Source of the DNA: Providencia vermicola
Lineage (GTDB): Bacteria > Pseudomonadota > Gammaproteobacteria > Enterobacterales > Enterobacteriaceae
Assembly (NCBI RefSeq): GCF_020381325.1
Contig: NZ_JAGSPI010000002.1
Span: 310,001-374,000 of the forward strand
Length of the DNA: 64,000 bases
Direction: 5' to 3'
Shown here: positions 1-7,340 of the stretch, in pieces
Position numbering within the stretch: the stretch's first letter is position 1
Layout: each line of letters opens with the position of its first letter
Program-made: the position numbers and the translations under genes
The notes under the pieces: model-generated
Databases searched by the model: none
What the model saw: the letters and a program-made list of their open reading frames with translations, nothing else
Told to the model about the DNA's origin: nothing

Positions 1-1
1 C

Positions 2-121
2 TATTTAACAAAACAAGGTATTGCATGTGAAGCGGTGAGAACTGATCCCTATACACAAAAACGATTTACGTTTTTTGCTGACCCTGATGGCCTGCCATTA
101 GAGCTGTATAGCGAAGAATAA
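2..121 (+). CDS. VOC/glyoxalase-family protein, C-terminal fragment
   Basis: The window opens inside an open frame that encodes 39 residues and stops with TAA at 119-121. The tail contains the motif FADPDGLPLELYSE, typical of the last strand of vicinal-oxygen-chelate (glyoxalase I-like) proteins such as YaeR, in which the Glu of the LEL segment usually binds the metal. The start and N-terminal half lie outside the window, so the exact subfamily (lactoylglutathione lyase-like or a resistance-type VOC protein) cannot be fixed. Confidence 0.7.
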   Translation, partial: YLTKQGIACEAVRTDPYTQKRFTFFADPDGLPLELYSEE

Positions 122-160
122 ATAAGAAATATAATCTGTTATATAAACGAATGAAAACAA

Positions 161-203
161 TTATCTGCATCTATATCCCCTTAAAGGCAATAAATGCAGA
201 TAA
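161..203 (-). terminator. rpoH terminator hairpin
   Basis: TTATCTGCAT (161-170) pairs with ATGCAGATAA (194-203). Read on the minus strand, the stem is followed by TTGTTTT. It lies just after the rpoH stop codon and fits an intrinsic terminator with a long loop. Confidence 0.55.
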
Positions 204-220
204 CTTTAGAATGAAATAAA

Positions 221-1096
221 CTACATTTCGTCGTCGCTTTCTTCCATCGCTAAACGCAATTTTTTCATTGCGTTTTTTTCCAACTGACGAACACGTTCCG
301 CAGAAACACCGTATTTATCGGCTAATTCCTGTAATGTGGTTTTGTTGTCGTCATCTAACCAACGAGCACGAATGATATCTTGGCTGCGCTCATCTAATGA
401 GTCTAGCGCATCCGCTAAACGATCAGTTGCATGACTTTCCCAGTTATCATCTTCAATTGAGCCAGCAAAGTCAGATGATTTATCCTGTAAAAATAATACA
501 GGCGCGACAGGGCCTCCGAAATCAGCACTGTCATCGTCATCTGACATATCAAATGCCATGTCTTGCGCCGCCATGCGTGATTCCATTTCGCGGACATCTT
601 TGGTACTCACACCAAGCTCTTGGGCAACCATATCGACTTCGTCTTGATTAAACCAACCAAGACGCTTCTTATTTTTTCTTAAGTTGAAAAATAATTTACG
701 CTGCGATTTTGTGGTGGCAACTTTAACAATTCGCCAATTACGCAGAACATATTCATGAATTTCCGCTTTGATCCAATGCACAGCAAAGGAAACGAGGCGC
801 ACTCCCACTTCAGGGTTAAAACGGCGCACAGCTTTCATCAGGCCGATATTGCCCTCCTGAATTAAGTCCGCTTGCGGTAAACCATAACCTGCATAACTAC
901 GAGCAACGTGAATAACAAAGCGCAAATGCGATAAAATCAGTTGCTTTGCAGCATCCAGATCGCCGTTATAATGCAGCCGTTCAGCAAGTTCCTTTTCTTC
1001 CTCAGCGGTGAGCATTGGGTAAGCATTAGCAGCCCGAACATAGGCTTCAATACTTCCTTGCGGAACAAGCGTTAATGATTGCATGTCTTTGGTCAT
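221..1096 (-). CDS. rpoH: RNA polymerase heat-shock sigma factor sigma-32 (RpoH)
   Basis: A 291-residue sigma-70 family protein that directs RNA polymerase to heat-shock promoters. The RpoH box, QRKLFFNLR at residues 132-140, separates sigma-32 from other group 3 sigmas. Region 2 contains [17 protein letters not shown] and region 4 ends in a helix-turn-helix, [16 protein letters not shown]. It is slightly longer than E. coli RpoH (284 aa), mainly through an acidic stretch near residues 184-190 (DMSDDDD). It is transcribed alone, downstream of ftsX on the same strand with a 272-bp gap, the same arrangement as in E. coli. Its presence fits the sigma-32 promoter of groS in this window. Confidence 0.98.
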   Translation of the reverse strand: MTKDMQSLTLVPQGSIEAYVRAANAYPMLTAEEEKELAERLHYNGDLDAAKQLILSHLRFVIHVARSYAGYGLPQADLIQEGNIGLMKAVRRFNPEVGVRLVSFAVHWIKAEIHEYVLRNWRIVKVATTKSQRKLFFNLRKNKKRLGWFNQDEVDMVAQELGVSTKDVREMESRMAAQDMAFDMSDDDDSADFGGPVAPVLFLQDKSSDFAGSIEDDNWESHATDRLADALDSLDERSQDIIRARWLDDDNKTTLQELADKYGVSAERVRQLEKNAMKKLRLAMEESDDEM

Positions 1097-1251
1097 TCAG
1101 ATCCTCTATAAATATTAGGAATGAAATTTATTCGATGTTGATAACCATATAGGTTAACAATGAAAAAACGATATGCTGTAAACAAGTAGATAGTCTACCA
1201 GTTTCACCGCATTAAATAAATTATATACAAGAATTGTTAACGGTGGGTCAA

Positions 1252-1281
1252 TATAGGACAAAACAATTCAGACTAAGTTCA
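1252..1281 (-). promoter_or_regulatory. Candidate sigma-E promoter of rpoH
   Basis: On the minus strand, TGAACTT (1281-1275) is followed after 15 nt by GTCCTATA (1259-1252). This resembles the sigma-E rpoH P3 promoter of E. coli (GAACTT, similar spacing, then GTCTGATA). It sits about 155 bp upstream of the rpoH start. The -10 half deviates from consensus, so the call is tentative. The rest of the 1097-1368 gap is AT-rich and probably holds further rpoH promoters. Confidence 0.4.
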
Positions 1282-1368
1282 TTTTTAAAGCCAATATCTA
1301 ATATAATCAAGGGCTAGGGTAACATAACCACCAATAGCCCTTACTAAAAATGACAAGAAAACAAACGG

Positions 1369-2346
1369 TTACTCAGGTGTAAAATGACGTAAATGTTGTA
1401 ATGTGGCTAACCATGCTGCAATCCACCCCACCATCGCTGACAATAAAAGGATTAATAGGGATTCTTCCCAAAGTAACCCCTCAATATGAAATTGTGTGCC
1501 AAACACACTCGCGACTTGTGCCACACCACTACCTAGTTGCCAAACCAATAAGAAGGTCATGATCAGCGAAATAATCGCCCCCACACCACCGAGCACAATG
1601 CCGCCATTTAAGAATGGCCGCATAATAAAGCCATCTGTCGCACCAATTAATTTCATTACATTAATGGTGTCTCGCCTTGCGAAAATGTTGAGACGAACAC
1701 TATTACCTATCACTAAGAACAAAGACACAATCATGAGAATACCAATGACTGAGGCTATTTTGCCCACCAGGCTCGTCAAGGCAGCAAGCCGCGCAAACCA
1801 GCTATCATCCATACGTACTTCTTCAATACCATCAACTTGGCCGACTCTATCCCTTAATGTCGTTAAGACATCCGACCCTTCAAAATCAATTTTGGGTGTG
1901 ATGATAGCCACAGCAGGCAATGGGTTTTCTTCTAACATATCCAATGCGGTACTAAAGCCTGACCAGCTGCGAAACTCGCTCATGGCTTGATCCCGTGATA
2001 AATAATTCACATGATCAACGCCTTCAAGTGCTTGCAGTTGCGTCACGACATTTTGCCCACCTTGTTCATCAAGGGATTTATCCAGATAAACCGTAAGTTG
2101 TGGCGTCGGATACCACTGTGCCGCAGCTTGAGATACGTTTTTCCAAACCACATAACATAAACTTGGCAAAGTTAATGAAATCGCAATCACCATGATGGTC
2201 AAAAAGGTTGCCAAAGGCTGTCTGAGCATATCTGCCAGTGCATTCAACCAAGAATAACGCCATTGTTCGCGCCATCCCCCTTTGAGTGCCTTGCTTTTTG
2301 ATTGCATTGCACGTTCAGGCTTGGCTCTTCGAGCATTCTTAGCCAT
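1369..2346 (-). CDS. ftsX: Cell-division ABC transporter permease subunit FtsX
   Basis: Polytopic inner-membrane protein that, with FtsE, couples divisome activity to periplasmic amidase activation. The start at 2346 (MAKNARRAK) is preferred. It has GGAGG five bases upstream and gives an 8-bp overlap with the end of ftsE, whereas an in-frame ATG at 2373 would lie deeper inside ftsE. The product is then 325 aa. Visible are a basic cytoplasmic N-terminus, one membrane segment ([14 protein letters not shown]), a periplasmic domain with the conserved [12 protein letters not shown], and three C-terminal membrane segments ending in HLRHFTPE as in E. coli. Third gene of ftsY-ftsE-ftsX. Confidence 0.96.
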   Translation of the reverse strand: MAKNARRAKPERAMQSKSKALKGGWREQWRYSWLNALADMLRQPLATFLTIMVIAISLTLPSLCYVVWKNVSQAAAQWYPTPQLTVYLDKSLDEQGGQNVVTQLQALEGVDHVNYLSRDQAMSEFRSWSGFSTALDMLEENPLPAVAIITPKIDFEGSDVLTTLRDRVGQVDGIEEVRMDDSWFARLAALTSLVGKIASVIGILMIVSLFLVIGNSVRLNIFARRDTINVMKLIGATDGFIMRPFLNGGIVLGGVGAIISLIMTFLLVWQLGSGVAQVASVFGTQFHIEGLLWEESLLILLLSAMVGWIAAWLATLQHLRHFTPE

Positions 2347-3004
2347 GTTGACCTCCAAGCATCCGACCTTCACTTAATGTCAGAACACGGTAGTTACGAC
2401 GCTCAATCAACGCAACATCATGGGTTGCCATCAAAACCGTCACTCCCACACGGTTAAACTCTTCAAACAACCGCATAATCCCTTCCGATAATTCGCCATC
2501 AAGGTTACCCGTTGGCTCATCAGCCAAGAGCATTGTCGGCTTATTAACGACCGCGCGAGCAATACCCACTCGTTGTTGCTCACCGCCAGATAATTGAATC
2601 GGAAAATTTTTTGCTTTGTCTAATAAGCCCACTTTATCCAATGCTGCAGAAACACGCCGACGAATATCTTCCGTGCTTGCACCAGAGATAATCAAAGGCA
2701 TCGCAACGTTGTCATACACGGTTCGGTCAAATAGTAAGTGATGGTCTTGAAAAATCATCCCAATCTGCCGACGCAGAAAAGGGATCTCCCGATTTTTCAA
2801 TCGACTAATATCATGACCATTAAACAGAATATGACCCGCACTTGGGCGTTCTATGCCGCAAATGAGTTTGAGTAACGTACTTTTACCTGCGCCTGAGTGG
2901 CCTGTTAAAAATGCCATCTCCCCGGGTTGTAGATGAAAATCAACCCCTTGGAGAGCTTGGCGGCCACCGCGATAAGCTTTACTAACGTGTTCAAAGCGAA
3001 TCAT
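2339..3004 (-). CDS. ftsE: Cell-division ABC transporter ATP-binding protein FtsE
   Basis: A 221-aa ABC ATPase. Walker A is GHSGAGKST (residues 35-43), the ABC signature is [14 protein letters not shown], and Walker B is LLADEP, followed by the H-loop MATHD. It pairs with FtsX at the septum. It begins 6 bp after the ftsY stop codon and overlaps ftsX by 8 bp, so the three genes form one translationally linked operon, as in other Enterobacterales. Confidence 0.97.
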   Translation of the reverse strand: MIRFEHVSKAYRGGRQALQGVDFHLQPGEMAFLTGHSGAGKSTLLKLICGIERPSAGHILFNGHDISRLKNREIPFLRRQIGMIFQDHHLLFDRTVYDNVAMPLIISGASTEDIRRRVSAALDKVGLLDKAKNFPIQLSGGEQQRVGIARAVVNKPTMLLADEPTGNLDGELSEGIMRLFEEFNRVGVTVLMATHDVALIERRNYRVLTLSEGRMLGGQHG

Positions 3005-3010
3005 CGAAAA

Positions 3011-4918
3011 TTATTCCTCTCGGGCAAATAGGGCCTCGATAAAGTCATCGGCTTTAAATGGACGTAAATCTTCAATCCCTTCACCGATACCAATATAACG
3101 AATTGGAATACCAAATTGATCGGCAATCGAGAAAATTACGCCACCTTTTGCTGTGCCATCGAGCTTAGTCAATGTTATACCTGTCAGACCGACCGCTTCA
3201 TCAAAAAGTTTCGCCTGACTCACTGCATTTTGTCCAGTGCTCGCATCCAGCGTTAACATAATTTCATGCGGAGCATTTTCATCCAGCTTTTTCATCACTC
3301 GGACAATTTTTTTCAATTCTTCCATCAAGTGTGATTTATTTTGTAAGCGGCCTGCGGTATCCGCAATCAACACATCTACACCTTTGGCTTGGGCTGACTG
3401 AATAGCATCAAAAATAACAGACGCTGGATCTGCGCCTGTGTGCTGCGCAACAACAGGTATTTTATTGCGTTCACCCCAAACCTGTAATTGCTCAACCGCA
3501 GCGGCACGGAAAGTGTCCCCTGCAGCCAACATCACGCTTTTGCCTTCAGACTGATATTGGCGAGCTAATTTACCAATCGTGGTGGTTTTACCCACACCGT
3601 TAACCCCAACCATAAGAATAACATAGGGTTTTTTATCTTCGATCACGAGCGGTTTATCAACTTTCGCTAAAATATCAGACATTTCCTCACGCAATTTGCC
3701 ATACAACGCTTCGGCATCTTTGAGATCTTTACGGCTTGCATGAGCCGTAAGGTTGTCGATAATTTTACGTGTTGTCTCAACGCCAACGTCCGCAATGAGT
3801 AGCTGTTCTTCTAATTCATCAAATAAATCATCGTCAATTTTCTTACCCGTAAATAAGCTAAGAAAGCCTGATCCCAGATTTTGGCGAGTTTTTAATAACC
3901 CTTTCTTCAGCCTAGCAAAGAAACCCTCTTTTTTCGGTTTTTCTTGCTCTTTTGATAAATTATTTTTTTCCTCTTCCAAACGAAGACGTTCAGCTTCTTC
4001 TTCCGCTAAACGCGCAGCTTCGGCAGCTTGGCGTTCTTGTTCCGCTTGTTCTTCCGCTAAACGCGCGGCTTCAGCAGCTTGGCGTTCTTGTTCCGCTTGT
4101 TCTTCTGCTAAACGCGCGGCTTCGGCAGCTTGACGTTCTTGTTCCGCTTGTTCTGCCGCTAAACGCGCAGCTTCAGCAGCTTGGCGTTCTTGTTCCGCTT
4201 GTTCTTCCGCTAAACGCGCGGCTTCGGCGGCTTGGCGTTCTTGTTCCGCTTGTTCTGCCGCTAAACGCGCAGCTTCAGCAGCTTGGCGTTCTTGTTCCGC
4301 TTGTTCTTCCGCTAAACGCGCGGCTTCGGCGGCTTGGCGTTCTTGCTCTGCTTGTTCTTCCGCTAAACGTGCTGCTTCTTGCAGTTCACTCTCAGCTTTG
4401 TCCTCTGCTGCTTTAATCGCAGCCAAATCGGCTTGACGTTGCTGCTCTGCGGCGTCTTCTGCGGCCTTGACTGCCGCCAATTCAGCTTCACGCTGACGTT
4501 CTAACACTTCTTCAGCAAGGCGTTGAGCCGCTTCTTCTTGACGATCACGCTCTGCCTTTTCTTCAGCTAAACGCGCTTCTTCTGCTGCAAAACGTTCCCG
4601 TTCCGCTTGCTCCTGCGCAGCTTGGATCGCCTCTAGCTGCGCCTTACGTTCAAGTTCTGCTTGTTCTGTCGCGGCTTCTATTGCGGCTTGTTGCGCTTCA
4701 TACTGGCGCTCAGCTTCATCCTCTGCTGCTTTAATCGCAGCTTGCTCCGCTTGGTATTGACGTTCTGCTTCTGAGGCAGCGGCATCTTCTACAGTGTGTT
4801 GATTTTCAACTTCGTTTGCAGCTTCTTCCTGCTGAGCTTGTTGTTTTTGAGTCTCTTCTTCATTTTTACGACCAAAACCTAGCCATGAAAAAAAGCCTTT
4901 TTTCTTGTCTTTAGCCAT
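3011..4918 (-). CDS. ftsY: Signal recognition particle receptor FtsY with expanded acidic repeat domain
   Basis: SRP receptor GTPase that docks ribosome-SRP complexes at the inner membrane. The 635-aa product is much longer than E. coli FtsY (about 497 aa). The C-terminal NG domain (about residues 335-635) is canonical: P-loop GVNGVGKTT, DTAGR and TKLDGTAKGG. The extra length lies in the Glu/Ala/Gln-rich A domain, which includes seven near-identical tandem 17-residue units (AEEQAEQERQAAEAARL) predicted to form a long helix. The N-terminus (KKKGFFSWLGFGRK) is the usual basic membrane-targeting segment. First gene of the ftsYEX operon. The gap before rsmD (4919-5193) shows nothing beyond divergent promoter space. 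Confidence 0.97.
   Translation of the reverse strand: MAKDKKKGFFSWLGFGRKNEEETQKQQAQQEEAANEVENQHTVEDAAASEAERQYQAEQAAIKAAEDEAERQYEAQQAAIEAATEQAELERKAQLEAIQAAQEQAERERFAAEEARLAEEKAERDRQEEAAQRLAEEVLERQREAELAAVKAAEDAAEQQRQADLAAIKAAEDKAESELQEAARLAEEQAEQERQAAEAARLAEEQAEQERQAAEAARLAAEQAEQERQAAEAARLAEEQAEQERQAAEAARLAAEQAEQERQAAEAARLAEEQAEQERQAAEAARLAEEQAEQERQAAEAARLAEEEAERLRLEEEKNNLSKEQEKPKKEGFFARLKKGLLKTRQNLGSGFLSLFTGKKIDDDLFDELEEQLLIADVGVETTRKIIDNLTAHASRKDLKDAEALYGKLREEMSDILAKVDKPLVIEDKKPYVILMVGVNGVGKTTTIGKLARQYQSEGKSVMLAAGDTFRAAAVEQLQVWGERNKIPVVAQHTGADPASVIFDAIQSAQAKGVDVLIADTAGRLQNKSHLMEELKKIVRVMKKLDENAPHEIMLTLDASTGQNAVSQAKLFDEAVGLTGITLTKLDGTAKGGVIFSIADQFGIPIRYIGIGEGIEDLRPFKADDFIEALFAREE
4000..4356. 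repeat. Seven tandem 51-bp repeats inside ftsY
   Basis: Units begin at 4000, 4051, 4102, 4153, 4204, 4255 and 4306, each opening with CTTCCGCTAA or CTGCCGCTAA variants. A partial eighth copy starts at 4357. Units differ at only a few bases, and two kinds (EEQ versus AEQ on the protein level) alternate. The high nucleotide identity points to recent expansion or gene conversion rather than protein-level conservation alone. Because 51 is a multiple of three, copy-number change keeps the frame. Confidence 0.95.
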
Positions 4919-5193
4919 CTGCCACTACACTCCTCGCGGTAAAAATATGGCGCTCGATAATCAAATCGCAATCAAATTACATGCAGTCTATCATTTCATC
5001 GCCTCGCAACACATATCTGAAAGAAAAATCCTGGCAATTTAATCGGAATTTTTATGTTAAAACGGTGAAAATGACACGCTATAATCGAAATTCAGCCAAT
5101 TGGGGATAACAACACTGCAACTTATCGCCTGACAGGTATACAATGGTAACAATCATTTTTAAGTACACAATTAGCTAAGTAGCAATACACATT

Positions 5194-5775
5194 ATGGCAA
5201 AAAAACCACAATCAGCCCCTTTAGGGCAAATTCGTATTATTGGTGGGAAGTGGCGTGGTAGAAAGTTACCAGTCCGTGATAGTGAGGGCTTACGTCCAAC
5301 TACAGACCGCATCAAAGAAACGTTATTTAATTGGTTAATGCCAGTTATTCGTGATGCACGCTGCCTTGATTGCTTTGCAGGAAGTGGCTCACTCGGTTTT
5401 GAGGCGCTTTCACGTTTTGCGCAAAACGTCACGTTTATTGAGTTGGATAAACAAAACTCACAATTGCTCACTGAAAATAAAGCGCGTTTACAGGCAGAGG
5501 ATGCAACCGTTATTACTAACAGTAGCCTGACCGTATTGAGCCAACAGGGAAGCCCTTTTGACGTGGTGTTTATTGACCCACCATTTCGTAAAGGCTTGCT
5601 CACAGAAACAATTCAATTACTCGAAAAAAACCAATGGTTAGCAGACGAAAGCTGGATATACGTAGAGTCAGAAGCGGAGTCACCACTTACTGACCTCCCA
5701 GCAAACTGGCAGCTTCATCGTGAAAAAATTGCGGGCCAAGTTGCCTATCGCTTATTTATTCGAACCTCACTTTAG
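5194..5775 (+). CDS. rsmD: 16S rRNA (guanine966-N2)-methyltransferase RsmD
   Basis: A 193-aa class I SAM-dependent methyltransferase that modifies G966 of 16S rRNA. Motif I is LDCFAGSGSLGFEALSR, and the catalytic motif DPPF lies in VVFIDPPFRKG. The N-terminus carries the family signature RIIGGKWRGRKL. It is divergent from ftsY and followed by yhhL with a 9-bp gap, the conserved rsmD-yhhL arrangement. Confidence 0.96.
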   Translation: MAKKPQSAPLGQIRIIGGKWRGRKLPVRDSEGLRPTTDRIKETLFNWLMPVIRDARCLDCFAGSGSLGFEALSRFAQNVTFIELDKQNSQLLTENKARLQAEDATVITNSSLTVLSQQGSPFDVVFIDPPFRKGLLTETIQLLEKNQWLADESWIYVESEAESPLTDLPANWQLHREKIAGQVAYRLFIRTSL

Positions 5776-5784
5776 GAAAAAAGT

Positions 5785-6081
5785 ATGTTAATTAACGTTG
5801 GTCGCCTGCTTATGATTTGCGTTTGGGGTTTTATGGTATTCAACTTGATCCACCCATTTCCTAAGCCATTGAAATATTTTATGGATATCGCAATGGTTTT
5901 TATGATTTTCATGCATGCATTGCAAACCATTTTCCTAAAAGCCACATTACCTAAAGGCGAAAAAATCTCAGGTTTAGTGCAAACTCGCATCTTTTTCTTT
6001 GGGGTATTCGAAATGTTAGCGATGCAGAAAAAAACCAAAGCTGCCTTAGACGAAGCGAAAAAAAAACAATCAGGGCAATAA
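5785..6081 (+). CDS. yhhL: DUF1145 inner-membrane protein YhhL
   Basis: A 98-aa protein with two hydrophobic segments near the N-terminus (RLLMICVWGFMVFNL and FMDIAMVFMIFMHA) and a Lys-rich tail. It matches YhhL/DUF1145 by sequence and by position directly after rsmD. No function is established for the family. It is probably co-transcribed with rsmD and converges with yhhM across a 1-bp gap. Confidence 0.85.
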   Translation: MLINVGRLLMICVWGFMVFNLIHPFPKPLKYFMDIAMVFMIFMHALQTIFLKATLPKGEKISGLVQTRIFFFGVFEMLAMQKKTKAALDEAKKKQSGQ

Positions 6082-6082
6082 G

Positions 6083-6433
6083 TTAATTTGGCTCAAAACG
6101 GATAAAGCGCGTTCCTTGCAGAGTGAGTTTACCTTCTCGACCTAACTCAACATCGCGATATTGTTCTTCTGTTACAATGGATTTAATCACTTCGCCACTG
6201 GATAACGTTTTAAAGTAAATCTCGTAGCGAAAAGTTTCAGGAGAAACCACATCCCGTTCTCTGGAACGCATATTTGGATAAGGGTAATCTTTTTTGTTAT
6301 CTACTTTTACTAAGTAACTAACTGGTAAAGAATTATCGTTGATTTCATTTTGCTTACGTTGGTCAAAAAAACGTTTAGTCGCAAGCACAGCAATGATTGC
6401 AATAACGATAATCAATAATATTGGTTTATTCAT
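6083..6433 (-). CDS. yhhM: DUF2500 membrane-anchored protein YhhM
   Basis: A 116-aa protein with an N-terminal membrane segment (ILLIIVIAIIAVLA) followed by a soluble domain rich in beta-type segments (VSYLVKVDNKKDYP and so on). It is placed as YhhM between yhhL and yhhN as in E. coli. The function is unknown for the family. Confidence 0.85.
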   Translation of the reverse strand: MNKPILLIIVIAIIAVLATKRFFDQRKQNEINDNSLPVSYLVKVDNKKDYPYPNMRSRERDVVSPETFRYEIYFKTLSSGEVIKSIVTEEQYRDVELGREGKLTLQGTRFIRFEPN

Positions 6434-6555
6434 AATTTGTGCATTTCGCTTAAAAAGTTCCTAACTATAGTTTATCTTATTTGCAGAAACAGAACACGTT
6501 ATCTCAGTGAGCGGCTCTTTGTCGTTTCATTTATTGAACTTATAAGGATATGTGT

Positions 6556-7185
6556 ATGATTAGTTGGCCATTTCTTGCAGTGCTTTTTTCTGGCTGGTTA
6601 TATGTCGATGCCGCCTATCGCGGTCCAGGATGGCAACGTTGGTTATTCCGCCCTATTACACTGTTATTATTACTTTTTTGGGGGTGGAGCTCAGATGATT
6701 TAAATCTACAAAATTACCTTATTCTTGGTGGTTTATTGGTTTCACTGATCGCAGATCTCTCGCGAATGTTTTCAAGTGAACACTTACTAACTTCTGTCGC
6801 GCTCATGTTCCTTAGCTACCTGATCTACACGATTAGCTTTGGTATGCAATTAAACTTTGGTTTATTTTTGCCTTGGTTAGCCGCGCCTCTGATTGTTGCT
6901 GCTGTAACACTTGTTCTTATTTGGGGCAAGTTGGAAAACCTACAAGCCATTGTTTTTGCTTCTTTAATAATGTGTATGATTATGGCTTGGGTCGCTGGCG
7001 ACCAATATTTTGGCCTTGGCCGTGAATATAACTTCTCCATAATGGTAGGGGCATCGCTGCTTTTCTTATCTAACTGCGTGTGGTTAATTGCCCATTTTCG
7101 CTTACCATTCAAAGCCTCAAAAGCGGTTGTTGCTGCATTATATTTCCTTGGGCAATTCTTTATTGTCCGCGCAATTTATTTATAA
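6556..7185 (+). CDS. yhhN: YhhN/TMEM86-family membrane protein
   Basis: Polytopic membrane protein of 209 aa with about eight hydrophobic segments. Landmarks shared with E. coli YhhN include YVDAAYRGPGWQRWLF near the start and FFIVRAIYL at the end. Animal homologues (TMEM86) are lysoplasmalogenases; the bacterial substrate is not established. I chose the ATG at 6556 because AAGGA at 6544-6548 is well spaced for it, while the ATG at 6550 is too close to that site. Confidence 0.88.
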   Translation: MISWPFLAVLFSGWLYVDAAYRGPGWQRWLFRPITLLLLLFWGWSSDDLNLQNYLILGGLLVSLIADLSRMFSSEHLLTSVALMFLSYLIYTISFGMQLNFGLFLPWLAAPLIVAAVTLVLIWGKLENLQAIVFASLIMCMIMAWVAGDQYFGLGREYNFSIMVGASLLFLSNCVWLIAHFRLPFKASKAVVAALYFLGQFFIVRAIYL

Positions 7186-7202
7186 TGCCTCCGGCAATAA
7201 GT

Positions 7203-7245
7203 GCCAATTGATAAAAAATGCTATTTGAGAATTTTATCAATTGGC
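7203..7245 (+). terminator. Terminator hairpin after yhhN
   Basis: GCCAATTGATAAAA (7203-7216) pairs perfectly with TTTTATCAATTGGC (7232-7245). A T-rich run follows (TTCCCTCTTTT). It separates yhhN from the zntA promoter. Confidence 0.7.
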
Positions 7246-7259
7246 TTCCCTCTTTTCAT

Positions 7260-7291
7260 TTGACTCTGGAGTAGACTCCAGAGTGTAGACT
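7260..7291 (+). promoter_or_regulatory. ZntR-type zntA promoter with 20-bp spacer
   Basis: The -35 is TTGACT (7260-7265) and the -10 is TAGACT (7286-7291), separated by 20 bp, longer than the usual 17. Between them lies a perfect dyad, ACTCTGGAGT then two bases then ACTCCAGAGT (7263-7284). MerR-family metal regulators such as ZntR use exactly this over-long, dyad-containing spacer. The sequence is nearly identical to the E. coli zntA promoter, so zinc, cadmium or lead induction through ZntR is expected. The regulator gene is not in this window. Confidence 0.92.
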
Positions 7292-7340
7292 TATCAACAA
7301 TCAGTGATGGAACTCATTATAGTTGGATAAGGGGGCGCTT

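Noticed and set aside
4000..4375. CRISPR array suggested by regular 51-bp repeats
   Set aside because: Units are contiguous without unique spacers and encode in-frame FtsY residues.
3952..4416. Leu-rich open frame on the plus strand within the ftsY repeats
   Set aside because: Complement of the tandem repeat region of ftsY; periodicity creates long open frames on the other strand.
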